Positions 17,820 through 26,818 are shown, counted from the first letter of the stretch. The stretch is 64,000 nucleotides of DNA from JAJYLM01 sp964547905 (GCA_964547905.1 CAZJPN010000007.1:1-64000), one strand, 5' to 3'. A program made the numbers and translations. The notes: a model not told the origin generated them from the letters alone.

Positions 17820-18575
17820 TCACATTTGTTCATGAGCATTTACAGACACTGCTTTTTTACCGACAATAACCTTTGCAGGCCTTATCAGCCTGTCGTTGTA
17901 AAGATAACCCTTCTCAACTTCTTTTACAATGACATTATCCGCATAATCCTGCCCTTCTTCCACACCTATGCCTTCATGGAAATTAGGATCAAACAATTGA
18001 CCGACAGTACTGATTGTGTTTACACCAAAGCCCTCTACAACTTTTTTCAATAATTTCAATGTAAGCTCTACTCCTTCATAGAGGCTGTCCTTTTGCAAAT
18101 GTTTCTTTGAATATTCTATGGCTCGTTCGAGGTTATCGATAACAGGGAGTAGTTCACGTATAAGAGTTTCATAACCATATTTCAACTGGTCGAGTTTTTC
18201 TTTATGAACCCTCTTCTTATAGTTATCCATCTCTGCTTCTGCCCTTAACCACTTATCTTTGTACATGGCAGATTCTTTGGTCAAATTTTCCACTTGATTC
18301 CTTAAATTGTCCAGTTCCGACAATGCGGATTCTTCCTGTTCTGTGACCGCAATAGCCCCCTCTTCTGCACTCTTACCCCCTTGCCCGTTCTTTTGCTTTT
18401 CCGCTTCGCTTGTGGGCTCTTTAGGTTCCGTCTCTTGTTTCTCTGCTGAAGCATCCTTTCCCGGGGTTTTATTCTCTTCGCTGGTATCTTGGCTTACCGG
18501 TTCCCTATCCTTTTGTTCATCGTTATTATTCATAATTTTTTTATCCTTACTTCTTTTTTTCTTTTTATATGACAT
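17820..18575 (-). CDS. grpE: Nucleotide exchange factor GrpE
   Basis: GrpE releases ADP from DnaK. This one is long (about 251 residues) because of a charged, low-complexity N-terminal region rich in Glu, Lys and Gln to about residue 85. A coiled coil (NLRNQVENLTKESAMYKDKW) and the conserved core YKKRVHKEKLDQLKYGYETLIRELLPV follow, then GVNTISTVGQLFDPNFHEGIGV. The ATG at 18575 has GGAG 5 nt upstream; an ATG 14 codons further in (before NNNDEQ) also has AAGGA upstream. It heads the grpE-dnaK-dnaJ run, with no hrcA in front. Confidence 0.92.
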   Translation of the reverse strand: MSYKKKKRSKDKKIMNNNDEQKDREPVSQDTSEENKTPGKDASAEKQETEPKEPTSEAEKQKNGQGGKSAEEGAIAVTEQEESALSELDNLRNQVENLTKESAMYKDKWLRAEAEMDNYKKRVHKEKLDQLKYGYETLIRELLPVIDNLERAIEYSKKHLQKDSLYEGVELTLKLLKKVVEGFGVNTISTVGQLFDPNFHEGIGVEEGQDYADNVIVKEVEKGYLYNDRLIRPAKVIVGKKAVSVNAHEQM

Positions 18576-18581
18576 TCTCAC

Positions 18582-18883
18582 TCCGTATCAAATGTTCTTT
18601 TATTATCAAGCTGTTATCGCAATGTCAAGACAACACGGACATTATTATCCTACTTTACCACCTCAGAAAGCCACTACCATTTTAAGTTTAAAGAAAACTT
18701 TCTAACTCAGCTACTATATAAATTAATAGTCCGATCTTTATAGTCAATAGTTATAAAAGTTTTTGAAAGATCAATATATTAAATTACCTTATTTTTTTAT
18801 AATAATGAAAGTGGACTGTCTTTAAACTGTTGATCTTTAAAACCTGACGATCTAAGCTGATCAAACTCAAGGAGATCGATTTT
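18582..18883. other. 302-bp divergent intergenic region between grpE and the PHP protein
   Basis: AT-rich spacer. It holds the candidate grpE promoter (18600-18628, minus) and, for the plus strand, a perfect TATAAT at 18798-18803 without a convincing -35. An AAGGAG lies 9 bp before the ATG at 18884. No CIRCE inverted repeat and no sigma32-type heat-shock promoter was recognised, and no open frame of note exists. Confidence 0.6.
18600..18628 (-). promoter_or_regulatory. Candidate sigma70 promoter of grpE-dnaK-dnaJ
   Basis: On the minus strand a perfect TTGACA (18628-18623), a 17-bp spacer and TAATAA (18605-18600) stand 24 bp before the GrpE ATG. This housekeeping-type signal would explain basal expression; heat-shock control is not visible. 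Confidence 0.6.
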
Positions 18884-20914
18884 ATGCGTAAATTACTAAA
18901 ATATTTTTTAGTTGTCGTTGTTTTAGTATACGTTGTTATTCAGGCGTGGTTTATCTGGCCTGAATACGGTCATAAACTAATCTATAAGTTTACGATATCA
19001 CCACAAAAAACTCTCAACCGCGATATTGTCCTGCACAAAGATAAATTTTATGCGGGCATCGATAAACACGGAACCATAAACTACCTATCCAATGGTGCAT
19101 GGATAAATACAATATCGAGCATAGATGCACCCTATATCTCATTAAAAAATCCAATGTCAGAAAAAAAACCTCGTCTTGAACATATTATTTATAATAAAGT
19201 TCAAACATTTAAAACAGGTAACGACGTAACAGCGGTAAGTTTTTCAGGATACGCTCAACAACATCCTTACCTTCATGTAAATACGGTTTACAGCATTTTT
19301 GATCCGGATACAATCATGATACATACATTTATAACCTCTTCCAAAACAAATATGCTTGCGTGGGTAGGAGACAGGGTTAAGACAAATACCCATTCAATAT
19401 GGTTTTACGTGCCTGGTGCCGGTGATATCATTACGGGTCCGCGTGATGCTATATCACCGCAAAGGCCTTATATAGCAATGATAGGCAGGGCAAATCAGAT
19501 TATAGGATTTTATTATACGGGAGATTTGGTCCCAACATATTTCTTTTATCAATGGAACTGGATAGCAAGCATGTATCAGGTTAAGCTTGCCACTGAGCCA
19601 TTCAGTTTCACAAGGTTATTGTCAACGAGATCCGTAACAGGTATGGATTATCGTAAGGTTGCGGACAGCCAGTATAAGAATTTCCTTGCAGCTCAGAGCG
19701 GCTTAGTAATAACCGCATCATCGTACAGCATTATCACTGATTATAATAAATATATTCTATACAACGTATATGTTAAAAACATATCTCTTCGACAGAAACA
19801 TATTACCGGATTCGTTTTGTTTACCCCAAAAGACATAAGTACAAGCAAACCGTACACATCCATATCAGATAACCTCGATCCAGGGAGAACCTCAATATTT
19901 GCCTTCAAAATAAAGGCAATAAGCGGCGGTGATTTCTATATATATCCAGCTGTCCTCGTTGATGGTAATTACAGAGAAGGCACTTGGACACACGTATTCT
20001 CCAATGGACCTGGTTGGTATAGTGCTGATATGCATAATCATTCTGTATACAGCTTTAATCCTGAGGATTACCCTGTTAAGGATATGGCAGAGGCTGCCCA
20101 TGCCAAAGGCCTGGATATACTTAGTTTGACAGATTACAATACATTTTCACAGGCAGACGCATGCAGAGCCCAGTCCACCGCTGATTTTCTATGTATCCCG
20201 GGTGAAGAGATAGCAAATCCATTATGGGGGCATGCAAATGCACAATTTATCCATAAAAAGGTATATGAATTTTTGTCGCCGCAGCACTGGATAGACGATG
20301 TTCATGCACAAGGAGGCATGTTCTTTGTAAATCATCCTTATCTTGAAATGCGTAAATGGACGGATTGGAACTTTAAAGGCTATAACGGTATAGAGGTCCT
20401 GAATGGAAACAAGATACCTATGGACCCGGTAAACGTCAAAGCATTTGATAAATGGGATGAATTGAATAGAACCGGCCTGCATCTTTACGGTATTGCTGAT
20501 TCTGACGCTCACACACCTTATGCGGTTGGCAGATATAGGAATTATGTTTATGCCACATCCTTTACTATATCTGCAATAGAACAAGGGTTCAAAAAGGGTA
20601 TATTTTATGTAACAGACGGGCCTATGCTTTCGTTTACCATTAATGGTGCACCAATGGGCTCTGTGATAGATGTTCGTAAAGGACAAAACTTGCATATTAA
20701 AGCAGCATATAAGCCCTATTCTCAGTCTCCGGAAAATGCACCGGACATTCAGAAGATAATACTCTTTAAGGACGGTTACATTCTAACGACATCCAATAAT
20801 TCTTCTATAGATGACTCTTATATTGCTGATAAATCTGGATTTTATAGAGTAGAAATATTCACAAATGATGGCGGATTTGCAGCATCAAACCCTATCTGGG
20901 TGGATGTGAAATAA
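18884..20914 (+). CDS. Membrane-anchored CehA/McbA-type PHP-domain metallohydrolase
   Basis: This 676-residue protein starts with a basic segment and one hydrophobic helix (about 7-25), so it is an anchored or exported protein. Residues 30-370 are a beta-rich extracytoplasmic region of unknown fold. From about 378 comes a PHP phosphoesterase-like domain: WYSADMHNHSVYS (His384, His386), LSLTDYNTF, CIPGEEI, VNHPYLEM and IADSDAHTPY supply the expected metal ligands. A small beta domain closes the C-terminus. CehA/McbA relatives hydrolyse esters or carbamates, but the natural substrate here is unknown. An AAGGAG precedes the ATG. It converges tightly with waaA (4 bp). Confidence 0.82.
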   Translation: MRKLLKYFLVVVVLVYVVIQAWFIWPEYGHKLIYKFTISPQKTLNRDIVLHKDKFYAGIDKHGTINYLSNGAWINTISSIDAPYISLKNPMSEKKPRLEHIIYNKVQTFKTGNDVTAVSFSGYAQQHPYLHVNTVYSIFDPDTIMIHTFITSSKTNMLAWVGDRVKTNTHSIWFYVPGAGDIITGPRDAISPQRPYIAMIGRANQIIGFYYTGDLVPTYFFYQWNWIASMYQVKLATEPFSFTRLLSTRSVTGMDYRKVADSQYKNFLAAQSGLVITASSYSIITDYNKYILYNVYVKNISLRQKHITGFVLFTPKDISTSKPYTSISDNLDPGRTSIFAFKIKAISGGDFYIYPAVLVDGNYREGTWTHVFSNGPGWYSADMHNHSVYSFNPEDYPVKDMAEAAHAKGLDILSLTDYNTFSQADACRAQSTADFLCIPGEEIANPLWGHANAQFIHKKVYEFLSPQHWIDDVHAQGGMFFVNHPYLEMRKWTDWNFKGYNGIEVLNGNKIPMDPVNVKAFDKWDELNRTGLHLYGIADSDAHTPYAVGRYRNYVYATSFTISAIEQGFKKGIFYVTDGPMLSFTINGAPMGSVIDVRKGQNLHIKAAYKPYSQSPENAPDIQKIILFKDGYILTTSNNSSIDDSYIADKSGFYRVEIFTNDGGFAASNPIWVDVK

Positions 20915-20918
20915 CACA

Positions 20919-22172
20919 TCACAACACATCTGCTTTCTTCATTATATTGATGATGTTATTCAGGGTATCGACTCTCTGCGCTATAAGATCAAAAGCCTTT
21001 TTACCAAGTGCTTCTGCCTTATCGCTATGCTTAAGCAGATCTTTCATTACCTCGCATAATTCGTTTTCATCATGCACCATAATACCGCCGTTACCATTCA
21101 GTAAAGAGACGAAATCTCTTATAGTATCAATGTGCTGGCCATAGATTACCGGTTTTTTATGTATAACAACTTCAAGCAAATTATGCCCGCCTATAGGAAC
21201 CATACTACCGCCAACAAATATTGCATCTCCTATACTATATATATCAGCGAGCTCGCCTATTGTATCGAGAAGCAGTATATCGATAGTCTCCGTGGGTACA
21301 TGACCGTCCATGGACGATCGTTTCATAGAATTAAGACCGGCCTGTTTGATCAGAATTTCAACATCGTCTATCCTGTTGAGGTGCCTTGGTGCAAGGATGA
21401 GGAGCGGCATGTTGAGGACTTGTTTTAATGATAAAAGACAATTAATAACAATCTGTTCTTCTCCCTGATGTGTACTACCGGCAACAATAATATGCCTGTC
21501 GGAAAATATTTTTTTGAGATTCATTACTGATGATGGAATTCTGTTGGGTGCAATTGCATATTTAATGTTGCCGGTAATTTGTATTGCCTTTGTTTCTGCC
21601 CCAAGCTTCAAAAATCTATCCCTGTCATCTACCGTCTGTACACAGATAAGCTTAAAACGCTTCAATAAAAACCTCATAACAGGGTGTATATACATGTAAC
21701 CGTTGAGAGCCTTTTGCGTAAGCCGGGCATTTACACTCACTATGCTTACACCGTTCAAAGCCGCGGCGAGGATCATGTTTGGCCAGAGTTCCGTTTCAAT
21801 TATTACAAGTGTTTTCGGTTTTAACCTATGAACCGCATAAAGGGTTGAAATCATACTATCAAGAGGAGCATAAGAAATGTTAAGACCTTTTATCTTGAGT
21901 GTAGCTCCGTATTGTCTGCCGGCAGATGTTCCTGTCGTTAAAAGCACTTCATATCCTAAGGATGTTATATGCTTTAAAAGCGGTATTGATGCCTTGACCT
22001 CACCCACGGAAGCAGCATGAACCCATATCGCACCTTTCATGTGAGGTAATTTTCCCATCCGCTCTGAAACATGTTTCAGATATGAAGGCTTAACCAGCAA
22101 TATAAAAGGTATAATTATAATAATACCCGATATAATTAAAATATTATAAACAATGAAAAATAGTATAGTCAT
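20919..22172 (-). CDS. waaA: 3-deoxy-D-manno-octulosonic acid (Kdo) transferase
   Basis: WaaA transfers Kdo from CMP-Kdo to lipid A precursor at the cytoplasmic face of the inner membrane. The 417-residue GT30 enzyme has an N-terminal TM anchor (about 4-27), then WVHAASVGEVKASIPLLKHI, TTGTSAGRQYG, ETELWPNMILAAAL and C-terminal FVGGSMVPIGGHNLLEV, all family hallmarks. Length is normal. Together with rfaE2 it shows that the organism makes LPS with a Kdo/heptose core. No clear Shine-Dalgarno is seen before the ATG. Confidence 0.95.
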   Translation of the reverse strand: MTILFFIVYNILIISGIIIIIPFILLVKPSYLKHVSERMGKLPHMKGAIWVHAASVGEVKASIPLLKHITSLGYEVLLTTGTSAGRQYGATLKIKGLNISYAPLDSMISTLYAVHRLKPKTLVIIETELWPNMILAAALNGVSIVSVNARLTQKALNGYMYIHPVMRFLLKRFKLICVQTVDDRDRFLKLGAETKAIQITGNIKYAIAPNRIPSSVMNLKKIFSDRHIIVAGSTHQGEEQIVINCLLSLKQVLNMPLLILAPRHLNRIDDVEILIKQAGLNSMKRSSMDGHVPTETIDILLLDTIGELADIYSIGDAIFVGGSMVPIGGHNLLEVVIHKKPVIYGQHIDTIRDFVSLLNGNGGIMVHDENELCEVMKDLLKHSDKAEALGKKAFDLIAQRVDTLNNIINIMKKADVL

Positions 22173-22239
22173 GCTTAAGCAGTAAGCTTCTTATTACAAT
22201 ACAAGATTGTCAAGCTACTTTGTCTGGTTTGTAGATTTA

Positions 22240-22671
22240 TTAAGAATTTTTTACCGAATCCTTACACTTGCTGCAATATCCCCAGAAATCAATATGAAAA
22301 CCTGTTATCTGAGGGAATTCTTCAGATGTTATCTGATTTATAGGAAGCGAGAAAGAGTGTTGTATATCAAAGATAGCACCGCATTTAAGACAAATAGCAT
22401 GGTGGTGCTGCGACATGTCGGGATCGTAATGTGCACGTTCGAAATCGAGTGTCAGCTTCTTGATTTCTCCGACATGCGTCAAGAGTTCAAGCGTATTATA
22501 AACGGTTGTAAAAGACACTGTAGGCTGTTTTAGCTTCAGCTTTTTGTATATGTCCATTGCAGTAGGATGAGATGTATTATGTTGCAGTATCTGCAATATG
22601 GCAATACGCTGCATGGTCAATTTCATACCGGCGTCCTTTAATTTTATTTTTACCTCTTCTATGTCATTCAT
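22240..22671 (-). CDS. Fur-family transcriptional regulator, PerR-like
   Basis: This metal-dependent repressor has about 143 residues from the ATG at 22671, which has GGGGA just upstream; in-frame ATG (22683) and TTG (22731) codons would lengthen it. A winged helix (MQRIAILQILQHNTSHPTA, VSFTTVYNTLELL) is followed by the metal-sensing segment FERAHYDPDMSQHHHAICLKCG and a second pair, CSKC, near the C-terminus forming the structural zinc site. The His/Asp pattern is like PerR (peroxide sensing) rather than Zur. It is divergent from rfaE2, and a palindrome at 22774-22799 lies between them. Confidence 0.87.
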   Translation of the reverse strand: MNDIEEVKIKLKDAGMKLTMQRIAILQILQHNTSHPTAMDIYKKLKLKQPTVSFTTVYNTLELLTHVGEIKKLTLDFERAHYDPDMSQHHHAICLKCGAIFDIQHSFSLPINQITSEEFPQITGFHIDFWGYCSKCKDSVKNS

Positions 22672-22773
22672 GCTATTCCCCATTTTTTTTAATTTGTAAT
22701 CGATATTAAATTGATTTTTAAATAAAATCAAGTATCTCCTCTAAATATGTTTACATAGAAATGAATATGTTAT

Positions 22774-22799
22774 ATACGACTACAAATAAAATGTCGTAT
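22774..22799. promoter_or_regulatory. Inverted repeat ATACGAC-N12-GTCGTAT in divergent promoter region
   Basis: Perfect 7-bp arms (22774-22780 and 22793-22799) are separated by 12 bp, between the Fur-family gene and rfaE2. Position and symmetry fit an operator. It does not resemble the usual Fur or PER box, and it could instead bind another factor. Confidence 0.35.
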
Positions 22800-22825
22800 G
22801 CATATTTAAACACATTGTTGAGTAT

Positions 22826-23311
22826 ATGGACACATCAAGATTTATAATTGAAAAAAGAAGATTAAAACATCTTTCAACACGCTTGAAATATGAGAAAAAA
22901 AGGATCATTTTTACGAATGGCTGTTTCGATATTATGCATCCAGGTCATACAGCATATCTTGAATCTGCAAAATCACTTGGGGACATACTCATAGTCGGGC
23001 TCAACAGCGATGCGTCTGTAAGGAGTATAAAGGGTAGCAAAAGGCCAATAAATGATGAGAATTTCAGGGCTTCTATCCTGCTATCTTTGAGAGCCGTGGA
23101 CTATGTATGTCTTTTCAACGAACCTACACCAATTGAAATTATAAAAATAGTAAAACCCGATGTACTTGTAAAAGGCGGAGACTGGAAAACGAAAGATATA
23201 GTAGGTGCAGATTTTGTCAAGTCATACAATGGTAATGTAGTTACCATTCCAATAGTTGATAACGTATCAACCACAAAAATTATTGAAAAAATCTTAAAAG
23301 CGTATACCTGA
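22826..23311 (+). CDS. rfaE2: D-glycero-beta-D-manno-heptose 1-phosphate adenylyltransferase
   Basis: This 161-residue cytidylyltransferase-like enzyme forms ADP-heptose for the LPS core, matching the C-terminal half of HldE. Visible motifs are FTNGCFDIMHPGHTAYLESA (HxGH nucleotide site), VGLNSDASVRSIKG, RPINDENFRA and VKGGDWKTKDIVGAD, with a C-terminal STTKIIEKI. As a stand-alone single-domain protein it needs a separate HldA-type kinase, which is not in the window. A palindromic element with CCCCGTTAGAAA ends begins 4 bp after its stop codon. Confidence 0.93.
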   Translation: MDTSRFIIEKRRLKHLSTRLKYEKKRIIFTNGCFDIMHPGHTAYLESAKSLGDILIVGLNSDASVRSIKGSKRPINDENFRASILLSLRAVDYVCLFNEPTPIEIIKIVKPDVLVKGGDWKTKDIVGADFVKSYNGNVVTIPIVDNVSTTKIIEKILKAYT

Positions 23312-23315
23312 TTAC

Positions 23316-23411
23316 CCCCGTTAGAAAATTCCAGTTATTTCATGCGCATAATATGCCGTTGTTAAACTCTCAGACCATGGTACTATCGAGCCCACAAATT
23401 TTTTAACGGGG
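23316..23411. repeat. Inverted-repeat element, CCCCGTTAGAAAATT ends
   Basis: The terminal arms (23316-23330 and 23397-23411) match as 15-bp inverted repeats with one mismatch, enclosing 66 bp. The outer 12 bp are the same as the element at 44569-44636, though the interiors differ. It sits right after rfaE2 and could also act as an mRNA 3' structure. Confidence 0.7.
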
Positions 23412-23435
23412 ATAAAACCATACCTTTACATTTTG

Positions 23436-23464
23436 TTTGCATATATCTTTTTATGTTATATAAT
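23436..23464 (+). promoter_or_regulatory. Candidate sigma70 promoter of the universal stress protein gene
   Basis: TTTGCA (23436-23441), 17 bp, and a perfect TATAAT (23459-23464) lie 25 bp before the ATG. An AAAGG precedes the start codon. Confidence 0.5.
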
Positions 23465-23489
23465 CTTAAAATAAAGGTAGAATACTTTT

Positions 23490-23921
23490 ATGTATAAAAA
23501 GATACTTGTGGCATCTGACGGCTCTCTATATGCAAGGAAAGCTATTGACGTAAGCGCGGATCTTGCAAAAAAATACAAATCGGAACTTACCCTTATTACC
23601 GTTATTCAACATCCTATGAATGCATTCGGCATGTTTGGCATTGAAGAACTCGGTTCCGAAGCCTACGAGATACTCAAAAAAAAGGGGAACAACATTATAC
23701 GAGAGGCAAAAGAGCAATTAAAAGGATATGATATTAATTTAAATTATGTGCTTGAATATGGAAACCCCGGAGACACCATTGTACGCTATGCAAAAAAGAA
23801 TGGTTTTGATCTCATTGTTGTCGGAAGTCATGGTTATGGAGAGGTAATGGCCCACATGCTTGGAAGTGTTAGCGATAGGGTTAACCACCATGCACATTGC
23901 AGTGTTCTGATTGTAAGATAG
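23490..23921 (+). CDS. Universal stress protein, UspA family
   Basis: This single Usp domain of 143 residues starts YKKILVASDGSLYARKAID. The C-terminal nucleotide motif is GSHGYGEVMAHMLGSVSD, fitting the G-2x-G-9x-G-S pattern of ATP-binding Usp proteins. It probably binds ATP in the cytoplasm; the target is unknown. The rsmE ATG follows its stop codon directly, so the two are cotranscribed from the promoter at 23436-23464. Confidence 0.92.
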   Translation: MYKKILVASDGSLYARKAIDVSADLAKKYKSELTLITVIQHPMNAFGMFGIEELGSEAYEILKKKGNNIIREAKEQLKGYDINLNYVLEYGNPGDTIVRYAKKNGFDLIVVGSHGYGEVMAHMLGSVSDRVNHHAHCSVLIVR

Positions 23922-24638
23922 ATGCCGCAGTTTATTATTGCCTCATCAGATATTGATCAAGGAACGATCGTTTTAAAAGGTAATGCATACAAACATGTAA
24001 GGAGTCTCAGGATATCTTCTCATGAGATTGTAATATTACTCGATGAGAATGAAAATCAATATACAGCAAGGTTAGAAGAAACGATGGACCATAAAGCGGC
24101 ATTTAAGATTATAGACCAAGTCACCATGCACAAGCAACAATCGGGTATTATACTCGCGCAGGCTGTTATAAAAAGTGAAAAGATGCACATAGCCTTACAA
24201 AAAGCAACCGAACTTGGCGTTGATATTATTGTACCTTTTATTTCAAAATATACAATCGTTAAGATAAAAGGCGAAAATTTCATAAATAGATGTAATAAGA
24301 TTATAAAAGAGGCCGTAGGTCAGTCCATGCGTCGGCACATCCCTCAAATTTACAATCCACTAACATACAAAGAACTTATAACATCTATGCCGGAAGTTCG
24401 TAAGATCTTATTCCATTACGGTCCTGGTGTTAAACCACTTTACAAATTTATAAACATAATAAAACAATCGGAGCGCGTCATGTTAATCGTAGGACCAGAG
24501 GGAGGATTCTCCGGGGATGAAATACAGTATGCAAACGATCATAATGTAGCCGTTGCCGGGCTTGGCGATAATGTGCTGCGTGCTGAAACCGCTGCGATCA
24601 GTGCAATAAGTATTGCCTCATTTATAAAAGAACAATAA
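23922..24638 (+). CDS. rsmE: 16S rRNA m3U1498 methyltransferase
   Basis: RsmE is a SPOUT (trefoil-knot) methyltransferase that methylates N3 of U1498 in 16S rRNA. The 238-residue protein has an N-terminal PUA-like domain and the knot signatures QKATELGVDIIVPFISKYT, LIVGPEGGFSGDEI and LGDNVLRAETAAISAISI. Length and motifs are typical. The start codon follows the usp stop without a gap and has no separate ribosome binding site beyond the end of usp. Confidence 0.95.
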   Translation: MPQFIIASSDIDQGTIVLKGNAYKHVRSLRISSHEIVILLDENENQYTARLEETMDHKAAFKIIDQVTMHKQQSGIILAQAVIKSEKMHIALQKATELGVDIIVPFISKYTIVKIKGENFINRCNKIIKEAVGQSMRRHIPQIYNPLTYKELITSMPEVRKILFHYGPGVKPLYKFINIIKQSERVMLIVGPEGGFSGDEIQYANDHNVAVAGLGDNVLRAETAAISAISIASFIKEQ

Positions 24639-24642
24639 GCAC

Positions 24643-24671
24643 TTGACCAAAAAGAAAATATTATTTAGCAT
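24643..24671 (+). promoter_or_regulatory. Candidate sigma70 promoter of plsY
   Basis: TTGACC (24643-24648), 17 bp, and TAGCAT (24666-24671) start just after the rsmE stop. The implied leader is about 70 nt and contains a weak ACACAA/TTGTGT hairpin. Confidence 0.4.
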
Positions 24672-24748
24672 ACACAAACGAGCATTGTGTCTGAATTAAG
24701 CATAAAATATGTCCCTGCATAAAGGAAATACAAAATATACGAGTTAAT

Positions 24749-25369
24749 ATGATTTTACATTATATTTTAATCTTTGTAGCTGCGTTCTTGATTGGCTCTA
24801 TGCCGACAGGATACCTTGTCGCTCAAGCGAAGGGTATAAATATAAAATCAGTCGGCAGCGGCAACATAGGTGCAACAAATGTTACCCGAGCAATGGGCAA
24901 AGAATGGGGTGCATTTGTTCTGATCATCGATGTACTGAAAGGGTTTATACCGGTTTTGTTTGTAAAGCTCTATTTTAAGCCCGTGACACAAACGGATCTT
25001 TATGCCCTTATGGCGATAACCGGAGTCGTTGCCGTGGCAGGGCATGTTTTTACCCCATTCCTTGGATTCAAAGGCGGCAAGGGTATTGCAACAACCCTTG
25101 GAATGCTTCTTGCGTTAAGCCCGGTGTTGGCCATTGTTCTCATAGTCGTATGGCTGCTTGCATTTTTAATCACTCATGTATCCTCTGTAGGGGCATTGTC
25201 AGCGGCTATATCAATGCCGTTTATCGCGTTCTTTTTATTTCGCAATAAATCTATATTCGATATTATGATAACATTTGCGATGTTTATGACTTTATTTATC
25301 CTTTTCACCCATAGGGAAAACATAAAGCGTCTTTATAGAGGCGAAGAAAATGTATTTAAAAAAAAATGA
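24749..25369 (+). CDS. plsY: Glycerol-3-phosphate acyltransferase (acyl-phosphate dependent)
   Basis: PlsY acylates sn-glycerol-3-phosphate with acyl-phosphate, the first membrane step of phospholipid synthesis. The 206-residue protein has about five TM helices and the three family motifs: GSMPTGYLVAQAKGINIKSVGSGNIGATNVTR, GHVFTPFLGFKGGKGIATTLG, and THRENIKRLYRGEE near the end. It probably shares a transcript with the pyruvate carboxylase genes downstream (30-bp gap). Confidence 0.95.
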   Translation: MILHYILIFVAAFLIGSMPTGYLVAQAKGINIKSVGSGNIGATNVTRAMGKEWGAFVLIIDVLKGFIPVLFVKLYFKPVTQTDLYALMAITGVVAVAGHVFTPFLGFKGGKGIATTLGMLLALSPVLAIVLIVVWLLAFLITHVSSVGALSAAISMPFIAFFLFRNKSIFDIMITFAMFMTLFILFTHRENIKRLYRGEENVFKKK

Positions 25370-25399
25370 GGTGTGTTATAAATACAGCGGAGCGGAAAC

Positions 25400-26818
25400 A
25401 TGTTTAAAAAGATTTTAGTAGCCAACAGAGGCGAAATAGCAACAAGGATCATAAGAGCATGCAAAGAGATGGGCATCAAGAGTGCTGTTATCTACACCGA
25501 AGAGGATTCAACAGCCCTTTACATTAAAAAGGCTGACGAGGCATATCTGGTCACGCCAGGGCCGATAGAGGCTTATCTCAATATTCATAGGATCGTGGAT
25601 ATAGCCCAAAAAATAAGGGCAGATGCAATACATCCGGGATATGGGTTTGTATCAGAAAACCCAAGAATGGCGGAACTATGCGAGAAGAGGGGCATAGTTT
25701 TTATTGGACCGTCTTCATCTGCCATAGAACTTATGGGCGATAAACTGAGAGCAAGAGAATTCATGAAAGAGCATAATATACCAGTGGTATATGGCAGTGA
25801 CGGACCCATAGAAAATGAGAAAGATGCCATAAAATGGGGCAAGACAATTGGCTTTCCGGTTATATTAAAGGCATCCGGAGGTGGCGGCGGTAGAGGTTTG
25901 AGGATAGCAAACAACGAGAGCGAACTAAAAAGATACTATAGTCTTGCAAAATCAGAGGCTGCGAAATTCTTCGATAATCCTGAAATCTTCATCGAAAAAT
26001 ATATAATCAAGCCTCATCATATAGAGGTTCAGGTACTGGCGGATCATCATGGTAATGTGATTCATCTTGGTGAACGCGATTGCTCCATACAGAGGCGTCA
26101 TCAAAAGATTATAGAGATAGCCCCTTCTCTGGTATTAAGCGACAAAAAAAGAAAAGAACTCGGCGCTCTCGCTGTAAAAATAGCAAAACTTGTCCATTAC
26201 ACCAATGCAGGCACAATAGAATTTATTATCGACAGCACTATGCGGTATTATTTTATGGAGATGAATACAAGGCTTCAGGTTGAGCACCCGGTTACGGAAT
26301 CAGTAACCGGAATAGATATCGTAAAAAAACAGATAGAAATAGCTGCCGGCTTGGAACTCGGCATAAAACAAAAAGATGTCAAGGTAAAGGGAAATGCAAT
26401 AGAATGCAGATTAATAGCCGAGGACCCCCAAAATGCGTTTCTGCCGAACGGAGGCAGGATTACAGCCTATTACTCCCCGGGCGGCATCGGTGTAAGAATA
26501 GACGGAGCAGTATATAAAGACTATGTTGTACCCGATTATTATGATCCTCTTCTTTTAAAACTGACGGTAATTGGATCAACATGGCAGGAGGCTGTTAACA
26601 GGATGAAAAGGGCACTGGACGAATTCGTTATAAGAGGGATCAAAACCAATATTCCGTATTTACAGGGCATCGTGAACAGCGAGGATTTCAAAAAAGGATA
26701 TTTTGATACGGAATTCATAAATGAACATCCAGAACTGCTGGAATACGCAAACAAAGTAGACCCCGCGGATATGGTTATTGCAATTGCGGCTGCCATTTCC
26801 ATGCATGAGGGATTATGA
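25400..26818 (+). CDS. pycA: Pyruvate carboxylase subunit A (biotin carboxylase)
   Basis: This ATP-grasp biotin carboxylase (472 residues) carboxylates the biotin on the partner B subunit. It begins FKKILVANRGEIATRIIRAC; the ATP loop is KASGGGGGRGLR, with ERDCSIQRRHQKIIEIAPS, EMNTRLQVEHPVTE and the C-terminal biotin-carboxylase domain. The sequence alone is shared with acetyl-CoA carboxylase AccC; pairing with the carboxyltransferase gene 50 bp downstream indicates the two-subunit pyruvate carboxylase known from methanogens and some bacteria. It is the anaplerotic route to oxaloacetate. Confidence 0.88.
   Translation: MFKKILVANRGEIATRIIRACKEMGIKSAVIYTEEDSTALYIKKADEAYLVTPGPIEAYLNIHRIVDIAQKIRADAIHPGYGFVSENPRMAELCEKRGIVFIGPSSSAIELMGDKLRAREFMKEHNIPVVYGSDGPIENEKDAIKWGKTIGFPVILKASGGGGGRGLRIANNESELKRYYSLAKSEAAKFFDNPEIFIEKYIIKPHHIEVQVLADHHGNVIHLGERDCSIQRRHQKIIEIAPSLVLSDKKRKELGALAVKIAKLVHYTNAGTIEFIIDSTMRYYFMEMNTRLQVEHPVTESVTGIDIVKKQIEIAAGLELGIKQKDVKVKGNAIECRLIAEDPQNAFLPNGGRITAYYSPGGIGVRIDGAVYKDYVVPDYYDPLLLKLTVIGSTWQEAVNRMKRALDEFVIRGIKTNIPYLQGIVNSEDFKKGYFDTEFINEHPELLEYANKVDPADMVIAIAAAISMHEGL

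Noticed and set aside
18582..18883. Search for a CIRCE element or heat-shock sigma promoter ahead of grpE-dnaK-dnaJ
   Set aside because: No inverted repeat with GCACTC-type arms and no CTTGAA/CCCCAT-type promoter could be found; only a sigma70-like promoter is visible.
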